Part shown: positions 35,532 through 46,020 of the stretch, in pieces | Numbering within the stretch: position 1 is the first letter of the stretch | Layout of the letters: every line of letters begins with the position of its first letter | Assembly: GCF_001435195.1 (NCBI RefSeq) | Contig: NZ_AZFQ01000036.1 | Coordinates: 1-64,000, forward strand | DNA length: 64,000 bases | Reading direction: 5' to 3' | Origin: Liquorilactobacillus satsumensis DSM 16230 = JCM 12392 | GTDB lineage: Bacteria > Bacillota > Bacilli > Lactobacillales > Lactobacillaceae | Position numbers and translations under genes: made by a program | The notes under the pieces: model-generated | Database searches by the model: none | What the model was told of the DNA's origin: nothing | What the model saw: only the letters and a program-made list of their open reading frames with translations

Positions 35532-36917
35532 ATGAATTGGAATAGTATTGTTCAAGCTATTTTATCACCAGGTCCATCAGTTGTTATTTCTATATTAATT
35601 ATGATCCTAGGTTTATTTTTTGGTATGAAAGTATCTAAAGCGGTTCTTTCAGGACTCTATTTAGGTGTGGGCTTCATAGGCATGTCAATGGCAATTAACC
35701 AACTAGTTACAATCGTTACGCCTGCTACTAAGGCTTTGGCGAAAAATACGGGTATTAATTTACCTGCGGTTGACTTTGGCTGGACTGGAGCTTCAGCCAT
35801 TACATGGGCTTGGGCTGTAGCATTTGTATTTTTTGCAATTGAAATTGGTGTGAATTTAGTGATGTTAGTCACAAAAACTACAAATGTTGTTAATGCAGAT
35901 ATGTGGAATGTCTGGGGATTAGCACTTACTGGTTATATGGTTTACTTTGCAACAGGAAGTTATATATGGGCGTTTATCGCGGGTGTAATACAAGCCATAA
36001 TTAGTTTAAAGCTTGGAGACATGTGGAGCGAAGAAATTGAAAATATGTTAGGTTATCCAGGCATTACAGTCCCTCATATTGAAGCATTCACTGCTATTAT
36101 TATGTGGCCTGTAAATAGATTAATGGACTTTATTCCAATATTTAACTATAGATGGAGCGCAAAAGAACTTAAAAAGAAAATCGGCATTTTATCAGAGCCG
36201 GTTGTTATGGGATCGATTATCGGGTTAATTATTGGTCTTGCTGGCCGCTACACTATTGCTAACGCCTTAAGCTTAGCTATTACAGTAGGAGCGGTTATGG
36301 CTATTTTTCCAGTAATGGCTAAATTTTTTATGGATTCATTAACTCCGTTCGGTACAACAATGAGTAATTTCATGAAAAATCGTTTTAAAAATAGAGAATT
36401 TGTTATTGGTCTTGATTGGCCTGTGTTAGGTCAGAGTACTGAACTATGGGTTACTATGGTTGTATTAATTCCTGTAAGTATTGCTTTTGCAGCGATTCTT
36501 CCTGGAAATCAAGTCCTTCCTATCGCTGGCGTTATTAATTACTGTTTGGGTGTTGGGGGACTTCTGTTAACTGGAGGTAACTTACTACGAATGTTAGTTT
36601 TGGGTATCATTTATCAGCCATTATTTTTATATGGCAGTACCTATTTTACTAATGTATTCACTAAGTTAGCCCGAGATACAGGAGCTGTAAATGTTCCAAA
36701 GGGAAGTTTAGTTTCTTGGAGTTCTATTGAAGCTCCTGATCTACGTTTCTTGATGAGTAAGGCTTTTACTGGAAATATTTTTGCTTGGATAGGATTAGTT
36801 AGTTTGCTAATACTATTCTGGTTTGTCTATCGATCCTTTAAGAAAAATCCAGTGCCATCAAAGAAATATAAGGAACAACTCATCAAAAAAAATCCTAAAA
36901 GTGTAGTAGCTAAATAA
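35532..36917 (+). CDS. PTS galactitol-type EIIC permease
   Basis: A 461-residue membrane protein with about 10-12 segments of the GatC family. FGMKVSKAVLSGLYLGVGFIG in the first helices, EEIENMLGYPGITVPHIEAF and SLTPFGTTMSNFMKNRF match the family pattern. It forms the translocation channel for the IIA/IIB pair and brings in a polyol or ketose as a phosphate ester. Confidence 0.92.
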   Translation: MNWNSIVQAILSPGPSVVISILIMILGLFFGMKVSKAVLSGLYLGVGFIGMSMAINQLVTIVTPATKALAKNTGINLPAVDFGWTGASAITWAWAVAFVFFAIEIGVNLVMLVTKTTNVVNADMWNVWGLALTGYMVYFATGSYIWAFIAGVIQAIISLKLGDMWSEEIENMLGYPGITVPHIEAFTAIIMWPVNRLMDFIPIFNYRWSAKELKKKIGILSEPVVMGSIIGLIIGLAGRYTIANALSLAITVGAVMAIFPVMAKFFMDSLTPFGTTMSNFMKNRFKNREFVIGLDWPVLGQSTELWVTMVVLIPVSIAFAAILPGNQVLPIAGVINYCLGVGGLLLTGGNLLRMLVLGIIYQPLFLYGSTYFTNVFTKLARDTGAVNVPKGSLVSWSSIEAPDLRFLMSKAFTGNIFAWIGLVSLLILFWFVYRSFKKNPVPSKKYKEQLIKKNPKSVVAK

Positions 36918-36944
36918 TTAAAATAAAAAGGTGATGTTGTAGCA

Positions 36945-37184
36945 ATGCCAGATTTGGGAAAAAGTAAAAGAATTTGGACATTTATAAGTTTTATAACTTT
37001 CATATTATTTGGATTAGCTGCTTTATTACACCAGTATTGGATTAATATATTTGTTATTATTTTTGGCCTGCTGATTAAGTACTATGGATCAAATGTGTTA
37101 TTTACTAAAGGCAAGGAGAGACGAAAGTATCTGAAACAAAAACTTATAGAAGCACGTGTGATTTCAATTAAAAAGCAAAAATGA
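36945..37184 (+). CDS. Small two-helix membrane protein of unknown function
   Basis: A 79-residue protein with two hydrophobic segments (about 11-28 and 33-48), followed by a strongly basic tail (KGKERRKYLKQKL). It has a weak ribosome site (AAAAGGTGATG). I do not recognise a family. It lies between the PTS permease and the aldolase with small gaps, so it is cotranscribed and may assist the transporter. Confidence 0.65.
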   Translation: MPDLGKSKRIWTFISFITFILFGLAALLHQYWINIFVIIFGLLIKYYGSNVLFTKGKERRKYLKQKLIEARVISIKKQK

Positions 37185-37200
37185 AGGGAAGGTAATAGTT

Positions 37201-38013
37201 ATGATCAAAGCACCAGATGGACGTATTATTTTTGAACACGAACGCCAAGACTTAGCCAAGCTTGTTAATATTACTATGAAACGCAATGATACTAATGTTG
37301 CGGGAGGAAACTTTTCGTTTAAAGTTAGAAATGATGATGGTAAAGATTACATTATTATGACACCCACGATGATGTCGCAGGCTTATCTTGGAGAATTGAA
37401 TCCAGAACAAATTTTAGTTGTTGAACCGCATACTCGCAGGATTATCGCTGGGGAAGGAAAATTGACTCGTGAAATTAACCTTCATGAAGGAGTTTATGAT
37501 GCTAATCCAGATATTCGGTCGGTTTTTCATTCTCACGCAAAGAATAGTATGTTTTGGGCTACGAGTGGTTTAAATGAACCTAACATTACTGAAGCAACTC
37601 AGAAGCTTAAAAAAATAGAATCATTAAATTATGAACCAAACTGTTCCGAGCCACTTGCTGACCTTGTTAGTGATAAGATTCGTGAAATTGGCGACGCTGG
37701 ATTAATGCATTTATATTTGCTTAACAGTCATGGTATTTTGGCTACTGTCGGGAAAAAAGATGAAATTATGGATGGTCTGTCAGCTGTTCATCAGGCTCTA
37801 GCAATTGTGGATACTGCTGAATGGAACGCAGAAATTGCTTATAAACAGGCAGTCTTTCAAAGCCTTGGAATTATAGACGGCTTTTATTCTGAAAGTTCTA
37901 GAGTAGGTACATTGAAGGATTTAGTTGCTGGCAAAGCCATTTATAATAAAAATGCGGGTCAGGGAGTAACGAAGTACTCTAACTCTAAAGCAGTTACTGT
38001 GAATGGTGATTAA
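37201..38013 (+). CDS. Class II aldolase/adducin family protein (FucA/AraD-like)
   Basis: A 270-residue zinc aldolase. Likely metal ligands are His110 and His112 in VFHSHAKN and His177 in LNSHGIL. Glu91 in TREINLHEG fits the catalytic position. Relatives cleave fuculose-1-phosphate or rhamnulose-1-phosphate, or epimerise ribulose-5-phosphate. In this operon it most likely splits the ketose phosphate made by the PTS and kinase to dihydroxyacetone phosphate and an aldehyde. The final 30 residues look disordered. Substrate unknown. Confidence 0.85.
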   Translation: MIKAPDGRIIFEHERQDLAKLVNITMKRNDTNVAGGNFSFKVRNDDGKDYIIMTPTMMSQAYLGELNPEQILVVEPHTRRIIAGEGKLTREINLHEGVYDANPDIRSVFHSHAKNSMFWATSGLNEPNITEATQKLKKIESLNYEPNCSEPLADLVSDKIREIGDAGLMHLYLLNSHGILATVGKKDEIMDGLSAVHQALAIVDTAEWNAEIAYKQAVFQSLGIIDGFYSESSRVGTLKDLVAGKAIYNKNAGQGVTKYSNSKAVTVNGD

Positions 38014-38300
38014 TGTAATACTATTAATTAATAAAGCATATTTTTCCGCTCTTTAAAATGAATAACTTTATAAATAGTCTAAGTTGCAAGTTTTCAAAGT
38101 GAAAAAAGAGGCAATCAATAAAATTTTTACCATGAAATTTATGACTTAGTCTGGTATAGAGAAAACTAAAATAACTTAATATGGGATAAAATAAACTCAT
38201 CATAATATTACTTGCAAAGCATCAAAAAATTGATTAATTGTTTAAGGCGTTCCAGTTACTGTTGAACTACGAGTGACTTAATTAAATTTTAGAGTATCTA
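38014..38300. other. Intergenic region before the LicT operon
   Basis: About 290 AT-rich bases with no supported gene or clear terminator for the aldolase operon. The LicT promoter begins at 38301. Confidence 0.5.
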
Positions 38301-38329
38301 TTGACAGACGGGAATCTAAGTCCTACAAT
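38301..38329 (+). promoter_or_regulatory. Promoter of the licT-bgl operon
   Basis: TTGACA (38301-38306) and TACAAT (38324-38329) with a 17-base spacer make a near-consensus vegetative promoter. Transcription would start just before the cre and RAT elements. Confidence 0.85.
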
Positions 38330-38342
38330 GAAAGCGTAAACA
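38328..38342 (+). promoter_or_regulatory. Catabolite-responsive element (cre)
   Basis: ATGAAAGCGTAAACA matches WTGNAANCGNWNNCW at every fixed position. It overlaps the end of the -10 box and the start point, a position that predicts CcpA repression. Confidence 0.85.
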
Positions 38343-38348
38343 TTAATA

Positions 38349-38378
38349 GGAATTGTTACAGGTATTGCTGGCATAACC
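38349..38378 (+). promoter_or_regulatory. Ribonucleic antiterminator (RAT) site for LicT
   Basis: The 30 bases begin GGAATTGTTACAGGTATTG and end GCATAACC, closely matching the LicT/BglG RAT (GGATTGTTACTGC...GGCAAAACC). The last four bases are shared with the terminator stem, so binding of the antiterminator and terminator folding exclude each other. Confidence 0.9.
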
Positions 38379-38434
38379 TACTAGATTTTGTGGATTCTTT
38401 TTTAAGAATCTTCACATGATTTAGTGGGTTTTTT
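38375..38434 (+). terminator. Conditional terminator in the licT leader
   Basis: AACCTACTAGATTTTGTG (38375-38392) pairs with CACATGATTTAGTGGGTT (38413-38430), and the apex GATTCTT/AAGAATC (38393-38410) stacks on it. A T-run follows. This is a strong intrinsic terminator upstream of licT, relieved by LicT. Confidence 0.9.
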
Positions 38435-38507
38435 GTTTTATAAATTAAGGAAGGTGAAAATCTTAGTAGGTATAAAAACATATGAGTGAAAGGGGATGTA
38501 GGCTCAG

Positions 38508-39350
38508 GTGATTATAAAGAAAAGATTAAATAATAATGCAGTTTTAGCAATTAATGAAAACGGCATAGATATTATTTTGGCAGGTAACGGAATTGGTTTT
38601 AATACTAAAAGAGGACAAGAAGTTGATAAAGATAAGATCGAAAAAATTTATAAATTAGATACTCAAGATAATCAGAATAAGTTAATTCAAGTTGTTACGG
38701 AAATACCTTATGAATATTTAAAGTTTACTGATAGCATAGTGAGAAAATTAAAAGAAGTTTTGCAAATTGAGTTAAATGATAATATCTATATCGCGCTTAC
38801 AGATCATATCTATTTTGCAGTAACGCGCTTTAAAGAAGGAGTGGGCAGTATTAATACTTCTTTATTGTGGGATGTCAAAGATATTTATCCTAATGAATAT
38901 AAAGAAGCAGTTAAAATACTTGAAAAAATAAATGACTTCTTTAAAGTTGCTATTCCAAGTGAAGAAGCACGAATGTTAACATTTCACATCGTTGATAATT
39001 TTAAAGGTAATTACAAAAAAATTGATATGGGAGTGGCCATCAAAACAATTACCGATATCTTGAACATAGTGAAATATTATTTCAACATTGAATATAACGT
39101 TAATTCCTTTAACTATGTGCGGTTTGTAATACATCTTAGATTTTTAACAAAGAGAATTTTGTATGGGGAAAAAGAAGATGAAAACACACTATTCTTTTAC
39201 GATCAATTACCTCAAAAAATGCCACGAGCATTTAAATGTACGCTAAAGATAACAGAATATATAAAGAAAACACGTAAAGTTGAATTGTCAAAAAGTGAAC
39301 AGGCGTATTTAACAATTCATATTCAAAGAATTATTTTAAATAATAAATGA
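38508..39350 (+). CDS. licT: LicT/BglG-type transcription antiterminator
   Basis: A 280-residue RNA-binding regulator starting at GTG. Residues 1-55 form the co-antiterminator domain (NNNAVLAINENG, ILAGNGIGF). Two PRDs follow with His100 and His160 in PRD1 and His209 and His271 in PRD2, spaced as in LicT. EII-dependent phosphorylation of PRD1 and HPr-dependent phosphorylation of PRD2 set its activity. It binds the RAT site in its own leader and so induces the operon when a beta-glucoside is present. Confidence 0.95.
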   Translation: MIIKKRLNNNAVLAINENGIDIILAGNGIGFNTKRGQEVDKDKIEKIYKLDTQDNQNKLIQVVTEIPYEYLKFTDSIVRKLKEVLQIELNDNIYIALTDHIYFAVTRFKEGVGSINTSLLWDVKDIYPNEYKEAVKILEKINDFFKVAIPSEEARMLTFHIVDNFKGNYKKIDMGVAIKTITDILNIVKYYFNIEYNVNSFNYVRFVIHLRFLTKRILYGEKEDENTLFFYDQLPQKMPRAFKCTLKITEYIKKTRKVELSKSEQAYLTIHIQRIILNNK

Positions 39351-39366
39351 TAGAAGGTTGAATTAT

Positions 39367-41238
39367 ATGAATGATAAAGAAATAACACAAACTTTGATTG
39401 CAGAACTAGGTGGAGCAAAAAACATTCAGTCTTTCACTCACTGTGCCACACGATTGAGATTTCAGCTTAAAGATGAAAAGAAGGCAAATAAAAATAAAAT
39501 TGAAAACATTCCAAGTGTAATTTCTGTAGTAAAAGCTGCAGGACAATATCAAGTTGTTTTTGGACCCAAAGTTGTCGATATTTTCAACGAAATGAATGAA
39601 CTTATAGATGTTGATAATAAAGTCTCTGTTATTCAAAGGAGAGATAAGAAAAATATTTTTAATGCGTTAATCGATTTTGTTTCCAGTGTATTTACGCCTA
39701 TTCTATACGTATTGATTGGTTCAGGAATTATAAAGGGATTATTGGCTATTTTTACCTCTTTAAATTGGATGAAGGCTACTTCAGGTACATATACAATTTT
39801 AAATGCTGCAGGAGATAGTCTGTATTATTTTTTGCCAATGTTCTTGGCGGTTACATGTGCACGAAAATTAAAAACAAATCTTTTTGTTTCATTAGCGATA
39901 GGTGGTTCTTTAGTTTACCCGAATATAGCTGCTTTGTATGGTAAAACAACTGATTTTTTAAATATGCCAATTGACATAGCAACATTCAAAAGTAGTGTTT
40001 TTCCGATTATATTTGCCATTTTTTCATTAAAGTATCTCGAAAAAATTATGAAAAAGACAATTCCTTCAGCAGTTGAAAATATCTTCGCTCCTTTAATTTC
40101 TCTAATTTTACTTGTCCCTTTAACAATTATTTTATTTGGACCTTTAGGTTCGATTTTGAGCAATGAAATAGCAAGTTTATATATGAACTTGTATGGTCTA
40201 AATAGGATGATAGCAGGCGCATTTATAGGATTCTTTGCTCAAGCAATGGTTGTTTTTGGAATTCATTGGGGCTTATTTCCAATTATTTTTTCTGATATTC
40301 AAAAATATGGTTATGATACTATTTTGGCTGTTTTTGGGCCAAGTATTATTGCACAATCAGGAGCAGCTTTTGGTATTTTAATGCGTACAAAAAATTCTAC
40401 TATGAAAAAAATTTCGTCTTCTGCGACGATTATGGGGTTCTTTGGTATTTCTGAAGCTGCTATCTATGGTGTTACTTTGAAATATAAACGAGCTTTTCTA
40501 ATGGCTATGATTGGGGGTGGCCTTGGAGGAGCAATTGCTGGTGCAGCGGGTTCTCGGGCTACTGCGGTAGCGGTTGCAAGTGTTCCAAGTTTCCCAGTTT
40601 ATTTTGGACATGGATTTTTGCAGTTTATAGTTGCCTATTTTGCAGCGTTCTTAGTAGCTGCAGTACTAACCTACTTTTTTGGATTTGATAAAAATATTGA
40701 AGCAAGTGGTGAAGCTCCCGCGAAAGTCGACATTACGTCTGTATCTGGTAATAAAGAGAAGGGCGAACCTTGGGAACCATTAGTGATTTATTCTCCTGTG
40801 GATGGTGAAGTTAAAAAATTAGCAGATGTTGCTGACAAAGTATTTGCATCTGGTTCTTTAGGAAAGGGATTAGTAGTTAAGCCAAATAAAACCAGACAAA
40901 GTGTGCTGTCCCCAGTGGATGGCGTTGTTACTGTAACTTATACAACAAGGCATGCGTATGGGATTACAACAGATGATGGGAGACAATTTTTGATTCATAT
41001 CGGAATTAATACAGTAGATTTAAACGGTGAACAATTTAGTGATCCAATTCAGAAGAATAAAAGGATAAAAAAGGGTGAGCCATTATGTATTGCTAACTTT
41101 GAAGAGATTGCGGCTAAGGGTTACGATAGTTCTGTAATTGTAACTTTAATTAATTCTACATCAGTTACAGAGATTAAAAGTATTAAGATAGGTGAACATG
41201 TTTCAGCCAAGGATGAATTAGCAAGTTTTATTGATTAA
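39367..41238 (+). CDS. PTS beta-glucoside EIIBCA
   Basis: A 623-residue fused permease. The EIIB domain has Cys26 in SFTHCATRLRF, and the EIIC domain spans about 95-445 with ten or so segments. The C-terminal EIIA of glucose type has SPVDGVV and the phospho-His in FLIHIGINTVDL. The ATG at 39367 is chosen because a TTG at 39358 abuts the AGAAGG site. Belongs to the BglF/BglP group for aryl-beta-glucosides such as salicin and arbutin. It also controls LicT by phosphorylation. Confidence 0.95.
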   Translation: MNDKEITQTLIAELGGAKNIQSFTHCATRLRFQLKDEKKANKNKIENIPSVISVVKAAGQYQVVFGPKVVDIFNEMNELIDVDNKVSVIQRRDKKNIFNALIDFVSSVFTPILYVLIGSGIIKGLLAIFTSLNWMKATSGTYTILNAAGDSLYYFLPMFLAVTCARKLKTNLFVSLAIGGSLVYPNIAALYGKTTDFLNMPIDIATFKSSVFPIIFAIFSLKYLEKIMKKTIPSAVENIFAPLISLILLVPLTIILFGPLGSILSNEIASLYMNLYGLNRMIAGAFIGFFAQAMVVFGIHWGLFPIIFSDIQKYGYDTILAVFGPSIIAQSGAAFGILMRTKNSTMKKISSSATIMGFFGISEAAIYGVTLKYKRAFLMAMIGGGLGGAIAGAAGSRATAVAVASVPSFPVYFGHGFLQFIVAYFAAFLVAAVLTYFFGFDKNIEASGEAPAKVDITSVSGNKEKGEPWEPLVIYSPVDGEVKKLADVADKVFASGSLGKGLVVKPNKTRQSVLSPVDGVVTVTYTTRHAYGITTDDGRQFLIHIGINTVDLNGEQFSDPIQKNKRIKKGEPLCIANFEEIAAKGYDSSVIVTLINSTSVTEIKSIKIGEHVSAKDELASFID

Positions 41239-41254
41239 GAAGGAGCTAGTCAAT

Positions 41255-42268
41255 ATGATTATTAAAAATTCGGCATACGGGGAAAGGTGGGGGCTTTTGG
41301 ATCCTCAGGTTTTAGAACGAACTAAAAGGAGACCCTGCATTCTTGATGAGGAGGTCAATAAAAAAATAACTATAAAAGATATCCATCTGAAGATTTTAAG
41401 AAATGGGATGGGATCCTTTAGTAGGGATCTCAGCAAGAAAAATGTGACAGTTACTGATTTTTTAATTCCATGTACAAATAGGCTTATTCCAGCTAGAAAG
41501 TATGAGACGTCAAGCGGAGACAAATATAATATGACTAAATGTCTGGTCTATTTACATGGCGGCGGGTTTATTGGTGGGTCTTTAGAAACAGTAGAAAATC
41601 AATGCAAATTAATTGCCGAAAGAAGTCACTGCGTTGTTATATCGATTGGATATCGATTGGCACCAGAAACTCCATATCCGGGAGCCTTTTGTGATGTCGT
41701 AGAATCACTCGAATGGATTATAAATAATAAAGCTATATTAAATTTCAATGACTCGCAATTATATGTTGCGGGCGATAGTGCAGGCGGAAATTTGGCAGTT
41801 ATTTGTGGATTGAAGGATAAAAGGCACATTATTCGCAGAATTATTTCAATCTATGGTGCCTTAGATATGACCGAGATAAAAAAAACATTATATAAGTGGG
41901 ACTATTCCAGATATACGATTGCTAAGGAGCATTCAAGCTACATTCACACAAGATTAAATAAATTTGCTTTATTAACAAAAATAATTAACGTTTTGTATAA
42001 TACTTTTGAAGTAGCAGAGAATCCATTGATCAGTCCAGTATATGCACAAAATTTTAAAGATTTTCCGGACATAACTCTTGTGGAAGCTGAGTTTGATTAC
42101 TTTCTCCAAAGTAACATTTTTTTCTCTAAGAAATTAGAATCCTTAGGCCTAAATGTTGATCTGATAATGTATAAAGGCCTTGATCATGGCTTTTTTGATA
42201 GATTAGGAACTCTAAAACAAGCAGAGGATTTAGTAAACGTAATTGCTGATATTTTAATTAGTGAGTAG
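41255..42268 (+). CDS. Alpha/beta-hydrolase, hormone-sensitive lipase (HSL) type esterase
   Basis: A 337-residue esterase. The oxyanion motif is YLHGGGFIGGS, the nucleophile motif is GDSAGG, and the catalytic His lies in DHGFFD; an Asp in VEAEFDYF is probably the third residue. The ATG at 41255 follows AAGAAGGAG and starts 16 bases after the EIIBCA stop. Its place in a bgl operon, where a 6-phospho-beta-glucosidase is usual, suggests it removes acyl groups from glucosides. That is inference. Confidence 0.85.
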   Translation: MIIKNSAYGERWGLLDPQVLERTKRRPCILDEEVNKKITIKDIHLKILRNGMGSFSRDLSKKNVTVTDFLIPCTNRLIPARKYETSSGDKYNMTKCLVYLHGGGFIGGSLETVENQCKLIAERSHCVVISIGYRLAPETPYPGAFCDVVESLEWIINNKAILNFNDSQLYVAGDSAGGNLAVICGLKDKRHIIRRIISIYGALDMTEIKKTLYKWDYSRYTIAKEHSSYIHTRLNKFALLTKIINVLYNTFEVAENPLISPVYAQNFKDFPDITLVEAEFDYFLQSNIFFSKKLESLGLNVDLIMYKGLDHGFFDRLGTLKQAEDLVNVIADILISE

Positions 42269-42318
42269 CAAGATAAATAACGTGTTTTGTGTAGTCTAAA
42301 AATAACAATAATTAAATG

Positions 42319-42382
42319 AAAACGTCTTTATTGTAAGATATAGATGATCAATCCAAACATCTTACACATGGAGACGTTTTTT
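42319..42382 (+). terminator. Terminator of the licT-bgl-esterase operon
   Basis: AAAACGTCT (42319-42327) and TGTAAGAT (42332-42339) pair with ATCTTACA (42359-42366) and AGACGTTTT (42372-42380). A T-rich run follows. The stem is long with a small internal mismatch. Confidence 0.8.
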
Positions 42383-42467
42383 AATTTATTTTTTAAAAGT
42401 GACAATGAACTTTTAAATATTGCCTTTTACAAAGCTTGATAATGTGTATCCAAGAGAACTTTGTTTC

Positions 42468-42526
42468 CTAACAACCTGAAAAAACATTAAATGATAGCGT
42501 ATTCATAAGTGATACGCTTTTGTTAG
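42468..42526 (+). promoter_or_regulatory. Hairpin in the leader of the cellobiose-type operon, possible attenuator
   Basis: AGCGTAT (42496-42502) pairs with ATACGCT (42512-42518), followed by TTTTG. Outer arms CTAACAA (42468-42474) and TTGTTAG (42520-42526) can pair around it. The structure ends about 25 bases before the first gene. No RAT-like sequence is present, so any control would use another factor. Confidence 0.45.
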
Positions 42527-42551
42527 TTAAAAGAAAGGAAGGTTTTATATT

Positions 42552-42863
42552 ATGAAAAACATTTTGTTGATTTGTGGTTCAGGTGCATCTAGCGGTTTTA
42601 TGGCAGCAGCGATAAGAAAAGCTGCCAAAAAAAGCGGAATTGAAATGAAAGTTAAAGCAGCAAGTGAATCTCAATTGGATGATCTTATTAAGGATACAGA
42701 TATTTTACTAATTGGTCCGCATTTATCATACATGTTGGCAGAGTTGGAACAAAAAACTCTTGGTAAAGCTATCAAAGTTGCTGTTATTCCACAAAGTATT
42801 TACGGAGCATTAAATGGACCTAAGGCAGTTGAAATGATTCAAAAAATGGAAGGAGAAGATTAA
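42552..42863 (+). CDS. PTS cellobiose-type EIIB
   Basis: A 103-residue lactose/cellobiose-family EIIB with the phosphocysteine in LLICGSGASSGFMA (Cys8). It donates phosphate to the sugar moved by EIIC. Strong site GAAAGGAAGG. First gene of an operon that continues IIC-IIA-GH1-regulator-membrane protein. Confidence 0.92.
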   Translation: MKNILLICGSGASSGFMAAAIRKAAKKSGIEMKVKAASESQLDDLIKDTDILLIGPHLSYMLAELEQKTLGKAIKVAVIPQSIYGALNGPKAVEMIQKMEGED

Positions 42864-42865
42864 AT

Positions 42866-44107
42866 ATGCATCGGATAATGAACTATATGCAAAATTCTTT
42901 TGCACCAAGAGTGAACAAAATTGTCAAGAACCCTTGGATATCAGCAATTCAAGATGCAATTATGACTGCTTTGCCTTTGGTATTTGTAGGTTCACTAATA
43001 ACTATTATCTTACTCATTAGAAATCTTGTACCTGCCGTACCCGATATGACAATGATCAGCAATTTTTCTTTTGGGATGTTTGGACTAGTAGTTGCTTTTT
43101 TAATTGCATATTATGTAATGGAAAAGAAGCACAATGATAAATATAAACTAATAAGTGGTGCAACTGCAACCGTCTTTTTTCTAATGCTGCTGTACCCATC
43201 ATTGGATAAAGCTGGGACAAATATTACTTTTGTTTTAGCGAGATTTGGGGCTCAAGGAATGTTTACCGCAATTATTGCCGGATTGTTTGTAGGCTGTGTT
43301 ATGAATTTTTCTAGTAAACATTCATTTTTTAGTGAAGATACTGCTATTCCGGATTTTGTAGTGGGATGGTTTGATAGTTTGCTTCCAATCACATTTATTA
43401 TGGTTGTTGGTTGGTTCTTAACTGGATTAATACATGTCGATGTTTTTCAAGTGATTTTATGGGTTTTTAGTCCATTGTCGGGAATAGTACAAAGTTATCC
43501 AGGATTTGTGTTATCTGTCTTTATTCCAGTTTTTCTTTACACGTTTGGGATCAGCGGATGGGTAATGATGCCCGTTATTTATCCTGTTTATATGCAAGGA
43601 TTAGCACAAAATGCTAAAGAAGTAGCTGCTGGCGGAACGGCAACACATATAGCTACTCAAGAAACAATTTACGCTTTCTCTAGCATAGGAGGAGTTGGGA
43701 CCACTTTAGCATTAGCTGTAATTATGCTGTTATTTAGCCATTCAGCGCAATTGAAGGCAATCGGTAAAGCGATCATAGTACCCTCTATTTTTAATATTAA
43801 TGAACCTTTAGTTTTTGGAGCGCCAATTGCATTTAATCCCTACTTAATGGTTCCTATGTGGATTAACGGATTACTAGTACCTACCATTGCATATGCAGCA
43901 ATGGCATTTCATCTTGTTTCAATTCCAAGTAAAACTTTCTTGCTCTGGTATATTCCTTATCCAATAACTTCTTATCTGGCAACACAGGATTGGAGAGCAA
44001 TTATTGTGACCTTGATAATTTTCGTTGTGACATGGCTGGTATTTTGGCCCTTCTTTAAAGCCTATGACAGATCATTGATTTTAAAGGAGAAGGAGGAACA
44101 GGCTTAA
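42866..44107 (+). CDS. PTS cellobiose-type EIIC permease
   Basis: A 413-residue membrane protein of the CelB/LicC family with about ten segments. NPWISAIQDAIMTALPLVFVG at the N-terminus and SIFNINEPLVFGAPIAFNP are signature blocks; the latter includes the conserved Asn-Glu-Pro near the substrate site. It starts two bases after EIIB. Confidence 0.92.
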   Translation: MHRIMNYMQNSFAPRVNKIVKNPWISAIQDAIMTALPLVFVGSLITIILLIRNLVPAVPDMTMISNFSFGMFGLVVAFLIAYYVMEKKHNDKYKLISGATATVFFLMLLYPSLDKAGTNITFVLARFGAQGMFTAIIAGLFVGCVMNFSSKHSFFSEDTAIPDFVVGWFDSLLPITFIMVVGWFLTGLIHVDVFQVILWVFSPLSGIVQSYPGFVLSVFIPVFLYTFGISGWVMMPVIYPVYMQGLAQNAKEVAAGGTATHIATQETIYAFSSIGGVGTTLALAVIMLLFSHSAQLKAIGKAIIVPSIFNINEPLVFGAPIAFNPYLMVPMWINGLLVPTIAYAAMAFHLVSIPSKTFLLWYIPYPITSYLATQDWRAIIVTLIIFVVTWLVFWPFFKAYDRSLILKEKEEQA

Positions 44108-44182
44108 GACGATTAAATGGTTAGTATTAGAACTGTGTATTTAACAGAACGACTTTAATATAAAGAGATAGGAGAATAATGT

Positions 44183-45983
<1,801 letters not shown>

Positions 45984-46020
45984 TAATATTGAAAAAATTT
46001 CTCTTGGAAGGTGGGTCGAT

